Shown: positions 22,813 to 31,626, counted from the first letter of the stretch. The stretch is DNA of 64,000 nt from CAYXZQ01 sp963717515 (GCA_963717515.1 OY970338.1:1-64000); one strand, 5' to 3'. Numbers and translations are program-made. The notes: generated by a model not told the origin, from the letters alone.

Positions 22813-22924
22813 GTTAAGCAATATCCCTGAACATCCTGATATTTATTACTTGCGGAAAAAATGCATCAATGCATAGATTTAAATATTAGTTATTCATAAT
22901 CTATCTAAGTAGTTGGGGGAATGA

Positions 22925-23494
22925 ATGGACATGGAATCAAAGACTGTTAAGGAAGAATATGCGATAGTGCTCGATTTTTTGCCGAACGGATACCCGTTCG
23001 ACAAGAGGCCCATCCATAGGAAGACTTCTGTAGCGCAAGCCATAGGGATAAACCACTTCAATCTCCTTGAGCTTGTCCCTAAAAAAGATATATTCCTCCA
23101 GCCATATGACAGCATATATATCGGGGACGGGAAGAGGGACAAGATACACCACATAACTGGCAGGCTGTCACTGGATAAACTGACAGGCACTGCAAGGAGC
23201 GAGCTCAATTTCGTGATAAATGAAATCATCGAAAAGAATGAGAAGATGTTTGTCGATTTCTTCAACGAGGCCAGGCCTCTCTCGACAAGGATGCACCAGC
23301 TTGAGCTTCTGCCAGGCGTAGGGAAGAAGCACATGTGGCAGATAATCGAGGAGAGGAGAAATGAGCCCTTCAAAAGCTTTGAAGACATCAAGAAGAGGGT
23401 TAAGCTCCTTCCAGATCCAAAGAAGACAATCGTGAGACGGATAATGTCAGAGCTCCAGGGCAAGGAGAAATACAATCTGTTCTCAGAGCGCTAG
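22925..23494 (+). CDS. DUF655 family, helix-hairpin-helix nucleic acid-binding protein
   Basis: 189 residues. An OB-like N-terminal half (YAIVLDFLPNGYPFDKR, VAQAIGINHFNLLELVPK) is followed by a helix-hairpin-helix near 135-160 (LLPGVGKKHMWQIIEERRN) and a final helical part. This archaea-specific family is conserved and its exact role is unknown; RNA or DNA binding is inferred from the hairpin. TATA-like 'atttaaatatt' is near 22878-22888. Its 3' end overlaps the convergent Cys-rich gene. Confidence 0.85.
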   Translation: MDMESKTVKEEYAIVLDFLPNGYPFDKRPIHRKTSVAQAIGINHFNLLELVPKKDIFLQPYDSIYIGDGKRDKIHHITGRLSLDKLTGTARSELNFVINEIIEKNEKMFVDFFNEARPLSTRMHQLELLPGVGKKHMWQIIEERRNEPFKSFEDIKKRVKLLPDPKKTIVRRIMSELQGKEKYNLFSER

Positions 23495-24156
23495 CTGCAG
23501 ATTCCGGCAGTGCAGTATCCTGTGCAGGATGTTAAAAGAATATTCTCGTTGTCGAATGAGCACTGAGACCCAGATGTGCCGGGGGAGATGCAGGTAAAAT
23601 TTATATAGTCCCTGTAGACGTCACTGCCTTGGCAGTATTGTTCCCCGACAAATGTGCTTTCTCCGCAATCTTCATCGTTGTAGCAGCTTATTACTGATTT
23701 TCTGCAGCTTCCGTCAGGATCGCATGTTTCATAGTGAGAGCATCCGCAGTCGTCTGCAGTGCCAGCCTGGAGATCAGGTCCGTAGCACATGTATTTGAGC
23801 ATCCCGGAATAGCAATATTTCGGAAGATTTACCGAGCATGCACCAAACATTGTGCCGTCAGAGCATCTGGGGATGGCATCATCTCCAATTGCATCAGCCT
23901 TAGATAATATCATTGCAATCGAAAGTCCTGACTCGTTCCCGATGATTTCTGAACAGTTTTCGTCCTCGAAATCTTCTGATAGATAAACTTTGAGCAGATC
24001 CTTGACCTCATATAGAGTCAGCCTGCTGCTTGCAGGGTTTTGCAGATAATTGAACATGCTCTTTTTTATCTTCAGGCTGAAGACATCTCCGGACGGACAG
24101 GCAGCTGCTGAACCGATTGAAACCAGAACAATGAGCACAAGCAATCTCTTCAACAT
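23491..24156 (-). CDS. Secreted Cys-rich protein (short paralogue)
   Basis: 221 residues with a signal peptide (MLKRLLVLIVLVSIGSAAAC). A helical N-terminal part is followed by a domain shared with the upstream neighbour: RCSDGTMFGACSVNLPKYCY, SGMLKYMCYGPDLQ, DCGCSHYETC. About 20 Cys imply several disulphides or bound metal. The gene starts 1 bp after its larger paralogue ends. Probably a cell-surface protein of the Cys-rich type widespread in DPANN archaea; no activity can be named. Confidence 0.75.
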   Translation of the reverse strand: MLKRLLVLIVLVSIGSAAACPSGDVFSLKIKKSMFNYLQNPASSRLTLYEVKDLLKVYLSEDFEDENCSEIIGNESGLSIAMILSKADAIGDDAIPRCSDGTMFGACSVNLPKYCYSGMLKYMCYGPDLQAGTADDCGCSHYETCDPDGSCRKSVISCYNDEDCGESTFVGEQYCQGSDVYRDYINFTCISPGTSGSQCSFDNENILLTSCTGYCTAGICS

Positions 24157-25500
24157 CTAATCACCTGAGCCACCGACAGCCACGATATAATTCCCAAAGC
24201 AGAATTCGCTCGACCCCCAATCAGAGGGGTCATTGGGCAGATGCCAGGTTGTGCCGGATGAATCGTGGAGAGTCGCATTGTATTCCCATGTCCCAGCATT
24301 ATTGTCCCTTGACCAGGTGATAACAGGACAATCCGGCTGGCAGCTGACATGCTTCAAATCATAATTGTAATGCCCTTTCTGGACACCGTTCTTGTATTCG
24401 TATATCGTGACGCTTGTGAAATTATACGGAAAGGAAGGGGCACCGTCCATCTCAGGAGTCGTGTTTATCTCAAGATTAAGATAATAAACCGGACCGCCGC
24501 CCGTAGTGGAGAATCTATAGGCAGGCGTCGACTTGGGATAACACTTATTGCATGCTGTGCTGCCCCCTCCAGTGACACACTTCTCTGTAGAGGGATTGCA
24601 TGTCCTGTAGCTGTAGTCATAGGAAGTGCCTGTGCCCTGCTTGCAATATGAATCAACCATTCCCGGGTTCTTGCAGATGCTGTTGTTGTATATGGCCTTT
24701 ATCTGATATGTGCTATAGCACTCGTATTGTCCTGTGTACAATTTAGGGCAGTCTGAATCGCTGCTGCATGCTACGCAGTCCTGGGCAGTGTTTGAACAGA
24801 CCTTGCCCTCTTTTGTGCAGTTCCTGTAATATGCATGCGGCGTTCCTGCCTGGCAGTAATTATTTATGCATTCAGTGTCGAATGAATCAGTCCTGAGCAT
24901 TTCACCAACACAAGTAGTGTATGCAGGATATTGTGTGGTGCAGTCATTGGAATAATAGCATAGGACATTGCAGTACCCTGTCTCCTCATTGCACGGATCC
25001 TGGCCTGCAGGGCATCCGCAATTGTCATCAGTCTCCGAATAATCCATGTCAGGCCCTGCGCACATGGGGACGAGCTTTCCCGAATAGCAGAAGAACGGCT
25101 GGTTCTTGGAGCAGTCTCCATAGAGTGTGCCGTCAGCAGGGCATCTTGGGAACGTATTCTTCTGGGGCAGCGAAATCATCTTCCCTATGACGACACTGAG
25201 GTTTACATTGTTGTAATTTCCTATATTGGAGGCTGTTGACTGCTGACAGATGAGCGAGCTGTCGATGTCATTAGTCTGCGAGACATAAAAATGCAGGGTT
25301 GCATTCAGCTCATCAAAACTCACATCATCCGCTGAGTCCGGGTTCGAGAGGAACTCAAAAAGGCTCTGTTTTAGATATGATGTGAAGACCTTTGTCGACG
25401 TTATCTCAGAGATCTGGCTGGAGCAGTCTGCATAAGTCCATGCTGCCTGGACAAGGACAATAAGGCAGCATATTACGACAATCCTCTTTTTCAGCAGCAT
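24157..25500 (-). CDS. Secreted Cys-rich protein (long paralogue)
   Basis: 447 residues with signal peptide (KRIVVICCLIVLVQAAWTYA). Residues about 30-110 are helical, then RCPADGTLYGDCSKNQPFFC and NCGCPAGQDPC repeat the domain of the downstream paralogue. More Cys knots follow (NDCTTQYPAYTTC, SDCPKLY) and the last 120 residues are Cys-poor and beta-rich. Its ATG overlaps the stop of the preceding lipoprotein frame, so the three genes form one operon. Confidence 0.75.
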   Translation of the reverse strand: MLLKKRIVVICCLIVLVQAAWTYADCSSQISEITSTKVFTSYLKQSLFEFLSNPDSADDVSFDELNATLHFYVSQTNDIDSSLICQQSTASNIGNYNNVNLSVVIGKMISLPQKNTFPRCPADGTLYGDCSKNQPFFCYSGKLVPMCAGPDMDYSETDDNCGCPAGQDPCNEETGYCNVLCYYSNDCTTQYPAYTTCVGEMLRTDSFDTECINNYCQAGTPHAYYRNCTKEGKVCSNTAQDCVACSSDSDCPKLYTGQYECYSTYQIKAIYNNSICKNPGMVDSYCKQGTGTSYDYSYRTCNPSTEKCVTGGGSTACNKCYPKSTPAYRFSTTGGGPVYYLNLEINTTPEMDGAPSFPYNFTSVTIYEYKNGVQKGHYNYDLKHVSCQPDCPVITWSRDNNAGTWEYNATLHDSSGTTWHLPNDPSDWGSSEFCFGNYIVAVGGSGD

Positions 25501-25737
25501 TTTTGGTATTTTTCACAGCACTCTTCCCTTGTAATGAAGCCTAGTGAAGCGAGCCTGGTCATGCATGTGCCTGCCTCATCCGCAGAGTTGCATGCCCGTC
25601 TTCTCGAGCTCAAAGACATGATTCCCTGTGGCAGTGTTCGTAAGGTTTGCGGGATTCTCGTTCCCGACAATTGCCTGTTGAGTGCAGCCTGCCAGGATGA
25701 AAAGAAATAATGATGCCAGCAATATTTTTTTCAGCAT
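25491..25737 (-). pseudogene. Small Cys-containing lipoprotein, frameshifted
   Basis: The first frame (25737 to 25576) gives a lipoprotein signal MLKKILLASLFLFILAGCTQ and 53 residues before a stop. A +1 frame runs 25619-25491 and ends with a convincing tail, TCMTRLASLGFITREECCEK and YQKCC, whose stop overlaps the start of the next gene as expected in an operon. Joining the two by removing one base would give a single lipoprotein of about 80 residues. Either a real frameshift or a sequence error near 25580-25619; two overlapping genes is the alternative. Confidence 0.5.
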
Positions 25738-25760
25738 GATGGAATTTCAGGTATCCTTGT

Positions 25761-26546
25761 TTAAATAATTTTCGATTTGCAGGAAAGCTCCTCAAGAAAA
25801 TCAGACGCAATGAACCCAAACCCTAGCTTCTTCTGGAGCCTGTCGCCAATCTGGCCATTGAGCCTTGCGCCCAGGCGCGCAGAATCAAAAAGGCTCCTGC
25901 CCTGGCATAAAAGGCCTGCGCATATGCCCGAGAGGACATCCCCTGTTCCGCCGACAGTCATCCCAGGATTGCCTGTCCTGTTGATGCTTGTCCTGTCTCT
26001 AGAAATGATCCTGTCAACATGTCCCTTCAGAAGGATGATATTATCTTCCAGCCTGTCACTTATATTGCCTTCATCCAGCCCAGAATTATCAAGGAGGATC
26101 TCAAACTCTTTCCTGTGAGGGGTCAATATGCTGTTATTCACATCCTGGAGCCTGACTGCCTTAATCGCGTCAGCATCAATGACCTTCTTTTTATCCCGAT
26201 TCTCCCTTATGATTTTCCTGATGAAATCAGCAGTTGATTTCCTCTGCCCCATGCCGTTTCCTATAAGGACGACATCGCTCCAGTCGACAGCTTCCCTGAT
26301 TATGTCGTTGTGCCTGGCAGTGATGAAGTCTCCTTTCAGCTTTATCGTGATGAGGTCTGGGCAGAGCGAATTGATGGTCCATGCAACTTTTTCAGGTGCA
26401 GCAATCCTGACAAGGTCTGCGCCCATCCTGAGGGCAGCCACCGACGCTAGATAGACAGCCCCTGGATATTCCTCAGATCCCCCGATTACGAGGACCCTTC
26501 CGTTGTCGCCTTTCCTGGACCTTTTTTTCCTTTTCATATTTGCCAT
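25761..26546 (-). CDS. nnrD: ADP-dependent NAD(P)H-hydrate dehydratase
   Basis: 261 residues, ribokinase-like fold of the YjeF C-terminal type. Visible motifs: GRVLVIGGSEEYPGAVYLA near the start, LIGNGMG, ILTPHRKEFEILL, IILLKGHVDRI and the NPGMTVGGTGDVLSGI nucleotide-binding and catalytic box. It repairs hydrated NADH or NADPH using ADP. The epimerase half of bifunctional archaeal enzymes is absent. It follows the NFACT-R gene by 6 bp. Confidence 0.9.
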   Translation of the reverse strand: MANMKRKKRSRKGDNGRVLVIGGSEEYPGAVYLASVAALRMGADLVRIAAPEKVAWTINSLCPDLITIKLKGDFITARHNDIIREAVDWSDVVLIGNGMGQRKSTADFIRKIIRENRDKKKVIDADAIKAVRLQDVNNSILTPHRKEFEILLDNSGLDEGNISDRLEDNIILLKGHVDRIISRDRTSINRTGNPGMTVGGTGDVLSGICAGLLCQGRSLFDSARLGARLNGQIGDRLQKKLGFGFIASDFLEELSCKSKII

Positions 26547-26552
26547 GTTGTC

Positions 26553-27329
26553 TCAGCTTTCCACAATCCGGCATCCGCCTGCAGGCAGGAACCTGGTTAT
26601 CTCATCCAGGTCGCCTCCAATCCTCTTCCTAATCTTCTTTGCAGTGTCGCTGGTCTTTTCGCTGCCCTGGGCAATCACGACTGACTTGTCAGCCCTTGCC
26701 CTGACTGCATCGATTGGCCCGCCTATAATCCTTCCGCCCATCGACCCTAAGGCTATGCCCATCTTGTTATCTATATAAGTGGTCCTGCCATATATCATGA
26801 ATGCGCCCTTGGCCACAAACTCCCCGCTCCTTGCAGTCTTAGAGACCTGTTCAGGCTTCACATGGAAGACTCTCTGGGTGGCCATCCCTTTTCCCCATCC
26901 CCTTGAATATGAAGCAGTCGCATCAGCTGTCTCATGCATGGTCTTCTCCCCGGGGGCCTTTCCTTCTGTCTTGATGACAAAGAATGGGGAGCCTGCCATG
27001 TCTGTGTGGAAGACAATGTCATCCTTTGACGTGTGCTTCTTGATCACTATCTCATTTGAAGTCGCATCCCTTCCGCCTATCACAAGAAAACCCTCGGATG
27101 ATATGAACCATCGGAATTTCTCGAACCATTCCTTTCTGCGGGCCGGCTTCTCTGCTGCATCTTCAGACTTTGATTCCTTCTGCCTGACTATCCTCTCAAG
27201 CCTCTTCCTGCTCTTTTCGAGGGCAGCCCTGGCACCTTCCAGCTTCTTCTTATCCTTCTTGGCCTTGTCGAAATACGTGCCAGCATTCTGCTCAACAGAC
27301 CTATCAAGGCTGAGAATTATCCTTGCCAT
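26553..27329 (-). CDS. NFACT-R (DUF814) domain protein without NFACT-N
   Basis: 258 residues. A coiled-coil of about 20-75 (KKDKKKLEGARAALEKSRKR) leads into the NFACT-R domain: FRWFISSEGFLVIGGRDATS, NEIVIKKHTSKDDIVFHTD, GSPFFVIK and RVFHVKPEQVSKTARSGEF. In full-length RqcH/Tae2/NEMF (about 600 residues) this part binds tRNA on stalled large subunits. Here the NFACT-N and HhH parts are missing, and this looks like a natural start, so a separate adaptor or tRNA-binding role is possible. Confidence 0.85.
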   Translation of the reverse strand: MARIILSLDRSVEQNAGTYFDKAKKDKKKLEGARAALEKSRKRLERIVRQKESKSEDAAEKPARRKEWFEKFRWFISSEGFLVIGGRDATSNEIVIKKHTSKDDIVFHTDMAGSPFFVIKTEGKAPGEKTMHETADATASYSRGWGKGMATQRVFHVKPEQVSKTARSGEFVAKGAFMIYGRTTYIDNKMGIALGSMGGRIIGGPIDAVRARADKSVVIAQGSEKTSDTAKKIRKRIGGDLDEITRFLPAGGCRIVES

Positions 27330-27373
27330 CAGAAGGTCTAATCATGTTGGATTTAAAAATATTTGCATGCAAC

Positions 27374-27805
27374 CTATGGGCATATAGGGATAGAAGTAAT
27401 CTCCTCGTTCATGTCGCATTCTTGGAGCTTGCCAGAGGAGTTGATCATTGGGTAGATGTTAAGCTTCACAAGCTTCCCGTATCTGTCCGGGTCATAGGAT
27501 ATCAGAAGCTTTCCCTGCTCTTTTGGCCCTATGCTCATGGCGTATTCGCTGTTGAGTACATTGTTCTGCCCTGATGCTGTAGTCTTGAACCTGGCAATAT
27601 TATTGTTCTCCTTGTTGTTTATGAAAATCTCTATCTCCTTGGTCTGATCATTGTAGCAGACCCTCTGCTTGTTATTTACCTTGTCAATCTGGACATTGCA
27701 TTTGCCAAAAGGCTGAAGCTGGATGATTACAGTCGCAAGTGCAACAGCAAATGCAAGGAGGAGAACTGTGGCAATGAGCGGACTGACGCCCTTTTTTGAC
27801 AACAT
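27374..27805 (-). CDS. Type IV pilin-like protein
   Basis: 143 residues from MLSKKG. The class III signal peptide is KKG followed by VSPLIATVLLLAFAVALATV, the usual archaeal pilin/archaellin N-terminus cleaved after Gly by a prepilin peptidase. The remaining 110 residues form a compact beta domain with three Cys (CNVQID, VCYND, ECDMN). Surface filament subunit or minor pilin. The start was chosen by the signal motif; the frame is open 34 codons further upstream. No other pilus gene is nearby. Confidence 0.8.
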   Translation of the reverse strand: MLSKKGVSPLIATVLLLAFAVALATVIIQLQPFGKCNVQIDKVNNKQRVCYNDQTKEIEIFINNKENNNIARFKTTASGQNNVLNSEYAMSIGPKEQGKLLISYDPDRYGKLVKLNIYPMINSSGKLQECDMNEEITSIPICP

Positions 27806-27912
27806 GGCGGTTTTTATATCAAAGTCATATATAAAATTATCGGGTGCCTGATCTGGCCTGTGATGAGGGCTGTGGCAAATATTTAAATAGGATTGAGGAT
27901 TAATCAAACTTC

Positions 27913-28842
27913 ATGAACATCGGCGGCCAGGCTGTAATGGAAGGGGTCATGATGCGTGGAAAGAAAGGATATTCCACAGCTGTCAGGAGAAAGGACGGCT
28001 CCCTTACCCTGAAGACAGAGAAGTACTTATCTTATTCAGAGAGATACAGTATTCTCGGCCTGCCTATATTTCGCGGAGCTGTCGCACTTGTCGAATCTCT
28101 TGTAATAGGCATGAAGACCCTGTCATATTCTGCAGACATCGCAATCGAGGATGAAGATGGAGCAGGGGATACGAAGGCTGACGATAAAAAAAAAGATAGT
28201 TCATGGCTCACTGGACTTGCAACCATAATCATCGCATTGGTTGCGGGCATAGGCCTGTTCATGGCCCTTCCTTATTACCTCACAGGTCTTATCCCTTACA
28301 CTAAAAAGTCAAGTCCGTTGCTCTTCAACCTGACCGCCGGGATAATCAGGATATCCTTCTTCCTGATATACATCTATGCAATATCGTTCCTTGAGGACGT
28401 CCGCAGGCTCTTTGAATACCACGGCGCAGAGCATAAGGCCATTGCATGCTATGAGAATAACAGGCCACTGGATTTCAAGAATGCAAAAGGATATTCGACA
28501 TGCCATGAGAGATGCGGAACAAGTTTCCTATTGATTGCAGCAATATCCTGCATCCTGGTATTTGCATTTGCCGATGCATTGATTGCCCTCTTCTGGAGCG
28601 CGTATCTGTCCCCTCCATGGTATCTCAGGCTGTCTGTCCATCTGCCTCTGGTCCCTGTCGTCTCAGGCCTATCCTATGAGGTGCTTAGATTATCAGCAAA
28701 GCACAGGAAAAACAGGCTTTGGCTGCTATTATCCTTGCCAGGGATATGGCTGCAGAAGATAACTACAAGGGAACCAGATAAAAGCCAGCTGGAGGTTGCA
28801 TTCGCATCCCTCGGCGAAGTATTGAAGCTTGAAGAAACCTAG
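27913..28842 (+). CDS. DUF1385 family membrane protein (YqhQ-like)
   Basis: 309 residues. The family opening is plain: MNIGGQAVMEGVMMRGKKGY. Membrane helices lie at about 105-125, 140-160, 205-230 and 235-260; between them is the conserved EYHGAEHKAIACYE and CHERCGTSFLL. His, Glu and Cys in those boxes suggest metal binding. The family is mainly bacterial (Bacillus YqhQ) and its biochemical role is unsettled. TATA-like 'atttaaatag' is about 28 bp upstream. Confidence 0.88.
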   Translation: MNIGGQAVMEGVMMRGKKGYSTAVRRKDGSLTLKTEKYLSYSERYSILGLPIFRGAVALVESLVIGMKTLSYSADIAIEDEDGAGDTKADDKKKDSSWLTGLATIIIALVAGIGLFMALPYYLTGLIPYTKKSSPLLFNLTAGIIRISFFLIYIYAISFLEDVRRLFEYHGAEHKAIACYENNRPLDFKNAKGYSTCHERCGTSFLLIAAISCILVFAFADALIALFWSAYLSPPWYLRLSVHLPLVPVVSGLSYEVLRLSAKHRKNRLWLLLSLPGIWLQKITTREPDKSQLEVAFASLGEVLKLEET

Positions 28843-29324
28843 CCGAGAAATTTCTTGTAGATGAGATATGCGATCAGGAAAATGAAGAAAAGCGCAATAA
28901 TAATGGACTGAATGTTCTGATAGGTCATGAATCGTATGTTCTTCTTGTGTATATTATGGGTCTCCTTGACAATGTCAGTCTGGGTCACAAGACCGATGAG
29001 CTTCTCATTGTCGACTATTGGAAGGTGCCTGATATCCTTCTCTTTCATCATCTGCCCGGCTTCAGCGAGGTCTGTATAGGAATTGACTGAATATGGATCT
29101 TTTGTCATCACATCATCGACCTTGACTTTTGAGAAGCTTTTCTGAGGGAGGAGTATCTTCTTGATGAGGTCTCTCTCGGTTATTATACCCACCATCCTGT
29201 CATCCTCTGTGATGATGATTGAGCTGATCTTGCTCTTTGCCATGGTCTTGATGACCTCAGCAAGCCCCTTCTTTTTCGGGATTGTGATGACCTTGTGGGT
29301 CATTATTTCGCTGACTTTTGTCAT
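28839..29324 (-). CDS. Tandem CBS-domain protein with C-terminal membrane helix
   Basis: 161 residues. Two CBS domains: VSEIMTHKVITIPKKKGLAE and VDDVMTKDPYSVNSYTDLAE, each with the SSIIITEDDRMVGIITERDL type core, then one membrane helix (IQSIIIALFFIFLIAYLIYK). CBS pairs bind adenine nucleotides and act as regulators; the tail anchors it. Start MTKVSE is preferred over upstream codons since those lie in promoter-like DNA. Overlaps the YqhQ stop by 4 bp. Confidence 0.85.
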   Translation of the reverse strand: MTKVSEIMTHKVITIPKKKGLAEVIKTMAKSKISSIIITEDDRMVGIITERDLIKKILLPQKSFSKVKVDDVMTKDPYSVNSYTDLAEAGQMMKEKDIRHLPIVDNEKLIGLVTQTDIVKETHNIHKKNIRFMTYQNIQSIIIALFFIFLIAYLIYKKFLG

Positions 29325-29368
29325 GATGAACCTGATTCTGATTCTGCTCCTATATAAATTTTTTGTTT

Positions 29369-29403
29369 GGCCGGAAATACCACATATTTTTATTATCAAA
29401 TTT
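29369..29403 (+). repeat. Imperfect direct repeat, copy 1 (flanks methyltransferase gene)
   Basis: GGCCGGAAATACC begins a 35-bp segment that recurs with about 27 of 35 identities at 30462-30496. The two copies lie on either side of the methyltransferase gene. Confidence 0.5.
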
Positions 29404-29448
29404 ATAGTGCATCATAACTGCCTGGAACTCTATCAACAATAAATATTT

Positions 29449-29471
29449 ATATGTTACAACATATTTATAAA
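29449..29471 (+). promoter_or_regulatory. Palindrome and TATA box upstream of the methyltransferase
   Basis: ATATGTTACAACATAT (29449-29464) is a 7+2+7 perfect inverted repeat that abuts a TATA box, atttataaa (29463-29471). It could be an operator; no regulator gene is adjacent. Confidence 0.45.
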
Positions 29472-29482
29472 CCACGGACCAG

Positions 29483-30409
29483 ATGCAATACAATAATCAA
29501 ACAAAATACACCAAAATGAGTTCGGCAACTGATAATAATTTCACATGCAACCTGTGCGGATCGTCCGATTGCAGGCATCTCTTTAAAAAAAACAAGAATG
29601 AAATATGCAGATGCAATAAATGCTCTCTCTTGTGTGTATATCCTAAACCTTCAGCCCAGGAACTGAAAAGGTATTATTCAGAACAGATGTTTGAGAGGGT
29701 CTCTGAAAAATATAGCTATGAATATCTTCCAAGTGAAGCCAGGCTTGTTTATCCAGAGGAACCGAATGACATCAAGAAATTGAGATATGTCAGGAGATTC
29801 ATAAGAGCCGGGAGGTTGCTGGATGTGGGCTGTGCTTATGGTTTTTTCCTTTTTCAAGCGAGGAGATACTTCGATGTCAAAGGTCTTGAATATTCTGCGT
29901 CAGCAGTCATGGTTGCGAAAAAATTAGGACTGGATGTCACAGAGGGAGAGATAAATGGCCTAAGGAAAGGGTCAAGGTTTGATGCTGTCACTCTATGGGA
30001 TGTCATTGAGCATGCAGCCAATCCGTCTGAGATGCTTGCTGAAATCAATAAAAGGATGAATAAAGGAGGTCATATCTTCATCTCAACCGGTGATGCCTCT
30101 GCAATCCTTCCAAAGCTGTCGCTTAAGAACTGGGCACTTATGATTCCTCCGCTTCACCTGTATTTCTTTAGCAGGAAAACCATTTCAGCAATCCTTGAAA
30201 AAAACGGTTTTACTGTCATTGATATCAGATATTTCGGCAAGATGATGGATCTTGGCTGGGTAATGTTCAAAATCGCTGACTCGACAGGCAGCCGCCTTCT
30301 CAAGTACATCCATCACCATATTAAGGATACATGGATAGGAAGATTGAGGTTTCCAATAAATACATATGATATAATGACTGTATGCGCAAGGAAGACAAGT
30401 GATGTCTGA
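29483..30409 (+). CDS. SAM-dependent methyltransferase with N-terminal zinc-binding segment
   Basis: 308 residues. Residues about 22-55 have four paired Cys (CNLCGSSDC, CRCNKCSLLC) as in sugar C-methyltransferase-like proteins. The class I methyltransferase core follows: RAGRLLDVGCAYGFF (motif I), GLEYSASAV (II), FDAVTLWDVIEHAANP (IV) and KGGHIFIST. The C-terminal 80 residues include PPLHLYFFSRKTISAILEKN, as in enzymes acting on sugars or lipids. Substrate unknown. The gene is bracketed by imperfect direct repeats and may have been inserted here. Confidence 0.82.
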   Translation: MQYNNQTKYTKMSSATDNNFTCNLCGSSDCRHLFKKNKNEICRCNKCSLLCVYPKPSAQELKRYYSEQMFERVSEKYSYEYLPSEARLVYPEEPNDIKKLRYVRRFIRAGRLLDVGCAYGFFLFQARRYFDVKGLEYSASAVMVAKKLGLDVTEGEINGLRKGSRFDAVTLWDVIEHAANPSEMLAEINKRMNKGGHIFISTGDASAILPKLSLKNWALMIPPLHLYFFSRKTISAILEKNGFTVIDIRYFGKMMDLGWVMFKIADSTGSRLLKYIHHHIKDTWIGRLRFPINTYDIMTVCARKTSDV

Positions 30410-30461
30410 GAAGGAATATAAAGATGGATACAAGTTTATATCCTTGTAAATTTTATTATTA

Positions 30462-30496
30462 GGTCGGAAATACCGCAGATTTTATTGGTGAAATTT
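30462..30496 (+). repeat. Imperfect direct repeat, copy 2
   Basis: GGTCGGAAATACC starts the second copy of the 35-bp segment described at 29369-29403. It lies in the promoter region of the PLD-family gene. Confidence 0.5.
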
Positions 30497-30524
30497 TTTA
30501 AATCATGTTCCCTGCCTGGGATTG

Positions 30525-31541
30525 ATGGAAACAAAATCAAAAAAAACCTTCCTGTGGATAGTCCTTGCGTTGATCCTCATAGGGAGCCTGTATCTTGTCA
30601 ACAGGTCGTTAAGCCCTGCATACAGGGTCGTCTATGAGAATTCCACTATGATGCCAATGAGCTATTTCTGCCCTCAGGATGACTGCATGGGGATTCTTCA
30701 AAACCTTACCGACGCTTCGAATAGGGTGGACTGCGCATTCTACGACCTGGACCTGGAGGAGCTGATAGGGGAATTTGAATCAAAGGGGGCAGGAGTGAGG
30801 ATTGTGATGGACCATGACAATTACAATGACAACAAGGAAAAGCTCAAAGGTATCGCTGATGAGATAAGGGTAGCTATACCCAACCACCAGATGCACAACA
30901 AGTTCTGCATTTTCGACGACAATATCGTCGCAACAGGAAGCTTCAATCCCACGATCCGTGGGAATTTTAAGAACAACAATAACCTTGTTGTCATAGAATC
31001 ACATTATCTTGCTAAGAATTACGAGGATGAGTTCGATGAGCTCTGGAAGGGAGTATACAGCAGAGGCAAAAAAGTGAGATATCCTGAAATAAACCTCGAT
31101 GGCAGGACTATTGAGGATTATTTCTGCCCAGATGACTGCAGCCCGGAGATATACACAAAGCTGATTGACAAGGCAGAACAATCGGTTTATTTCATGGCAT
31201 TCTCATTCACACGCGATGATATCGGTGATGCCCTAATCTCTGCAGGAAAAAGAGGTGTGGATATCAGGGGGGTAATGGAGAGGTCGCAGGACAGCCAGTG
31301 GAGCGAATACAAAAGGCTCAAAGATGCAGGGATAGATGTCCGGTGGGATACAAATCCTGCCAACATGCACCACAAGGTCTTCATCATCGACGGCAATGTC
31401 GTCATGACAGGCTCTGCAAACCCGACCGGGAACGGAATCTACCACAATGATGAGAACATCATCGTGCTTCATGACAGGCTTCTTGCAGATGGGTTCATGG
31501 AAGAATTCAGCATGGTTTACAACCAAAACCTTAATAAATAA
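30525..31541 (+). CDS. Membrane-anchored phospholipase D-family protein
   Basis: 338 residues. One N-terminal membrane helix (FLWIVLALILIGSLYLVN), then two PLD half-domains, each with an HxK(x4)D motif: HNKFCIFDDN followed by TGSFNPT, and HHKVFIIDGN followed by TGSANPT. The pair makes one active site for phosphodiester cleavage. The Nuc-like sequence suggests a nuclease or lipase outside the cell. TATA-like 'ttttttaaatc' lies about 30 bp before the ATG. Confidence 0.9.
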   Translation: METKSKKTFLWIVLALILIGSLYLVNRSLSPAYRVVYENSTMMPMSYFCPQDDCMGILQNLTDASNRVDCAFYDLDLEELIGEFESKGAGVRIVMDHDNYNDNKEKLKGIADEIRVAIPNHQMHNKFCIFDDNIVATGSFNPTIRGNFKNNNNLVVIESHYLAKNYEDEFDELWKGVYSRGKKVRYPEINLDGRTIEDYFCPDDCSPEIYTKLIDKAEQSVYFMAFSFTRDDIGDALISAGKRGVDIRGVMERSQDSQWSEYKRLKDAGIDVRWDTNPANMHHKVFIIDGNVVMTGSANPTGNGIYHNDENIIVLHDRLLADGFMEEFSMVYNQNLNK

Positions 31542-31626
31542 CCGAACCAAGGAAATCTAAAAAAAGAGGTAAAAAGAAATCCTGGGGATTTCTCTGCACC
31601 TGCTCATCGGGCAATTCGGAGGGAAA

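Noticed and set aside
29854..30048. Minus-strand ORF inside the methyltransferase gene
   Set aside because: Antisense shadow; codon pattern and motifs belong to the plus strand.
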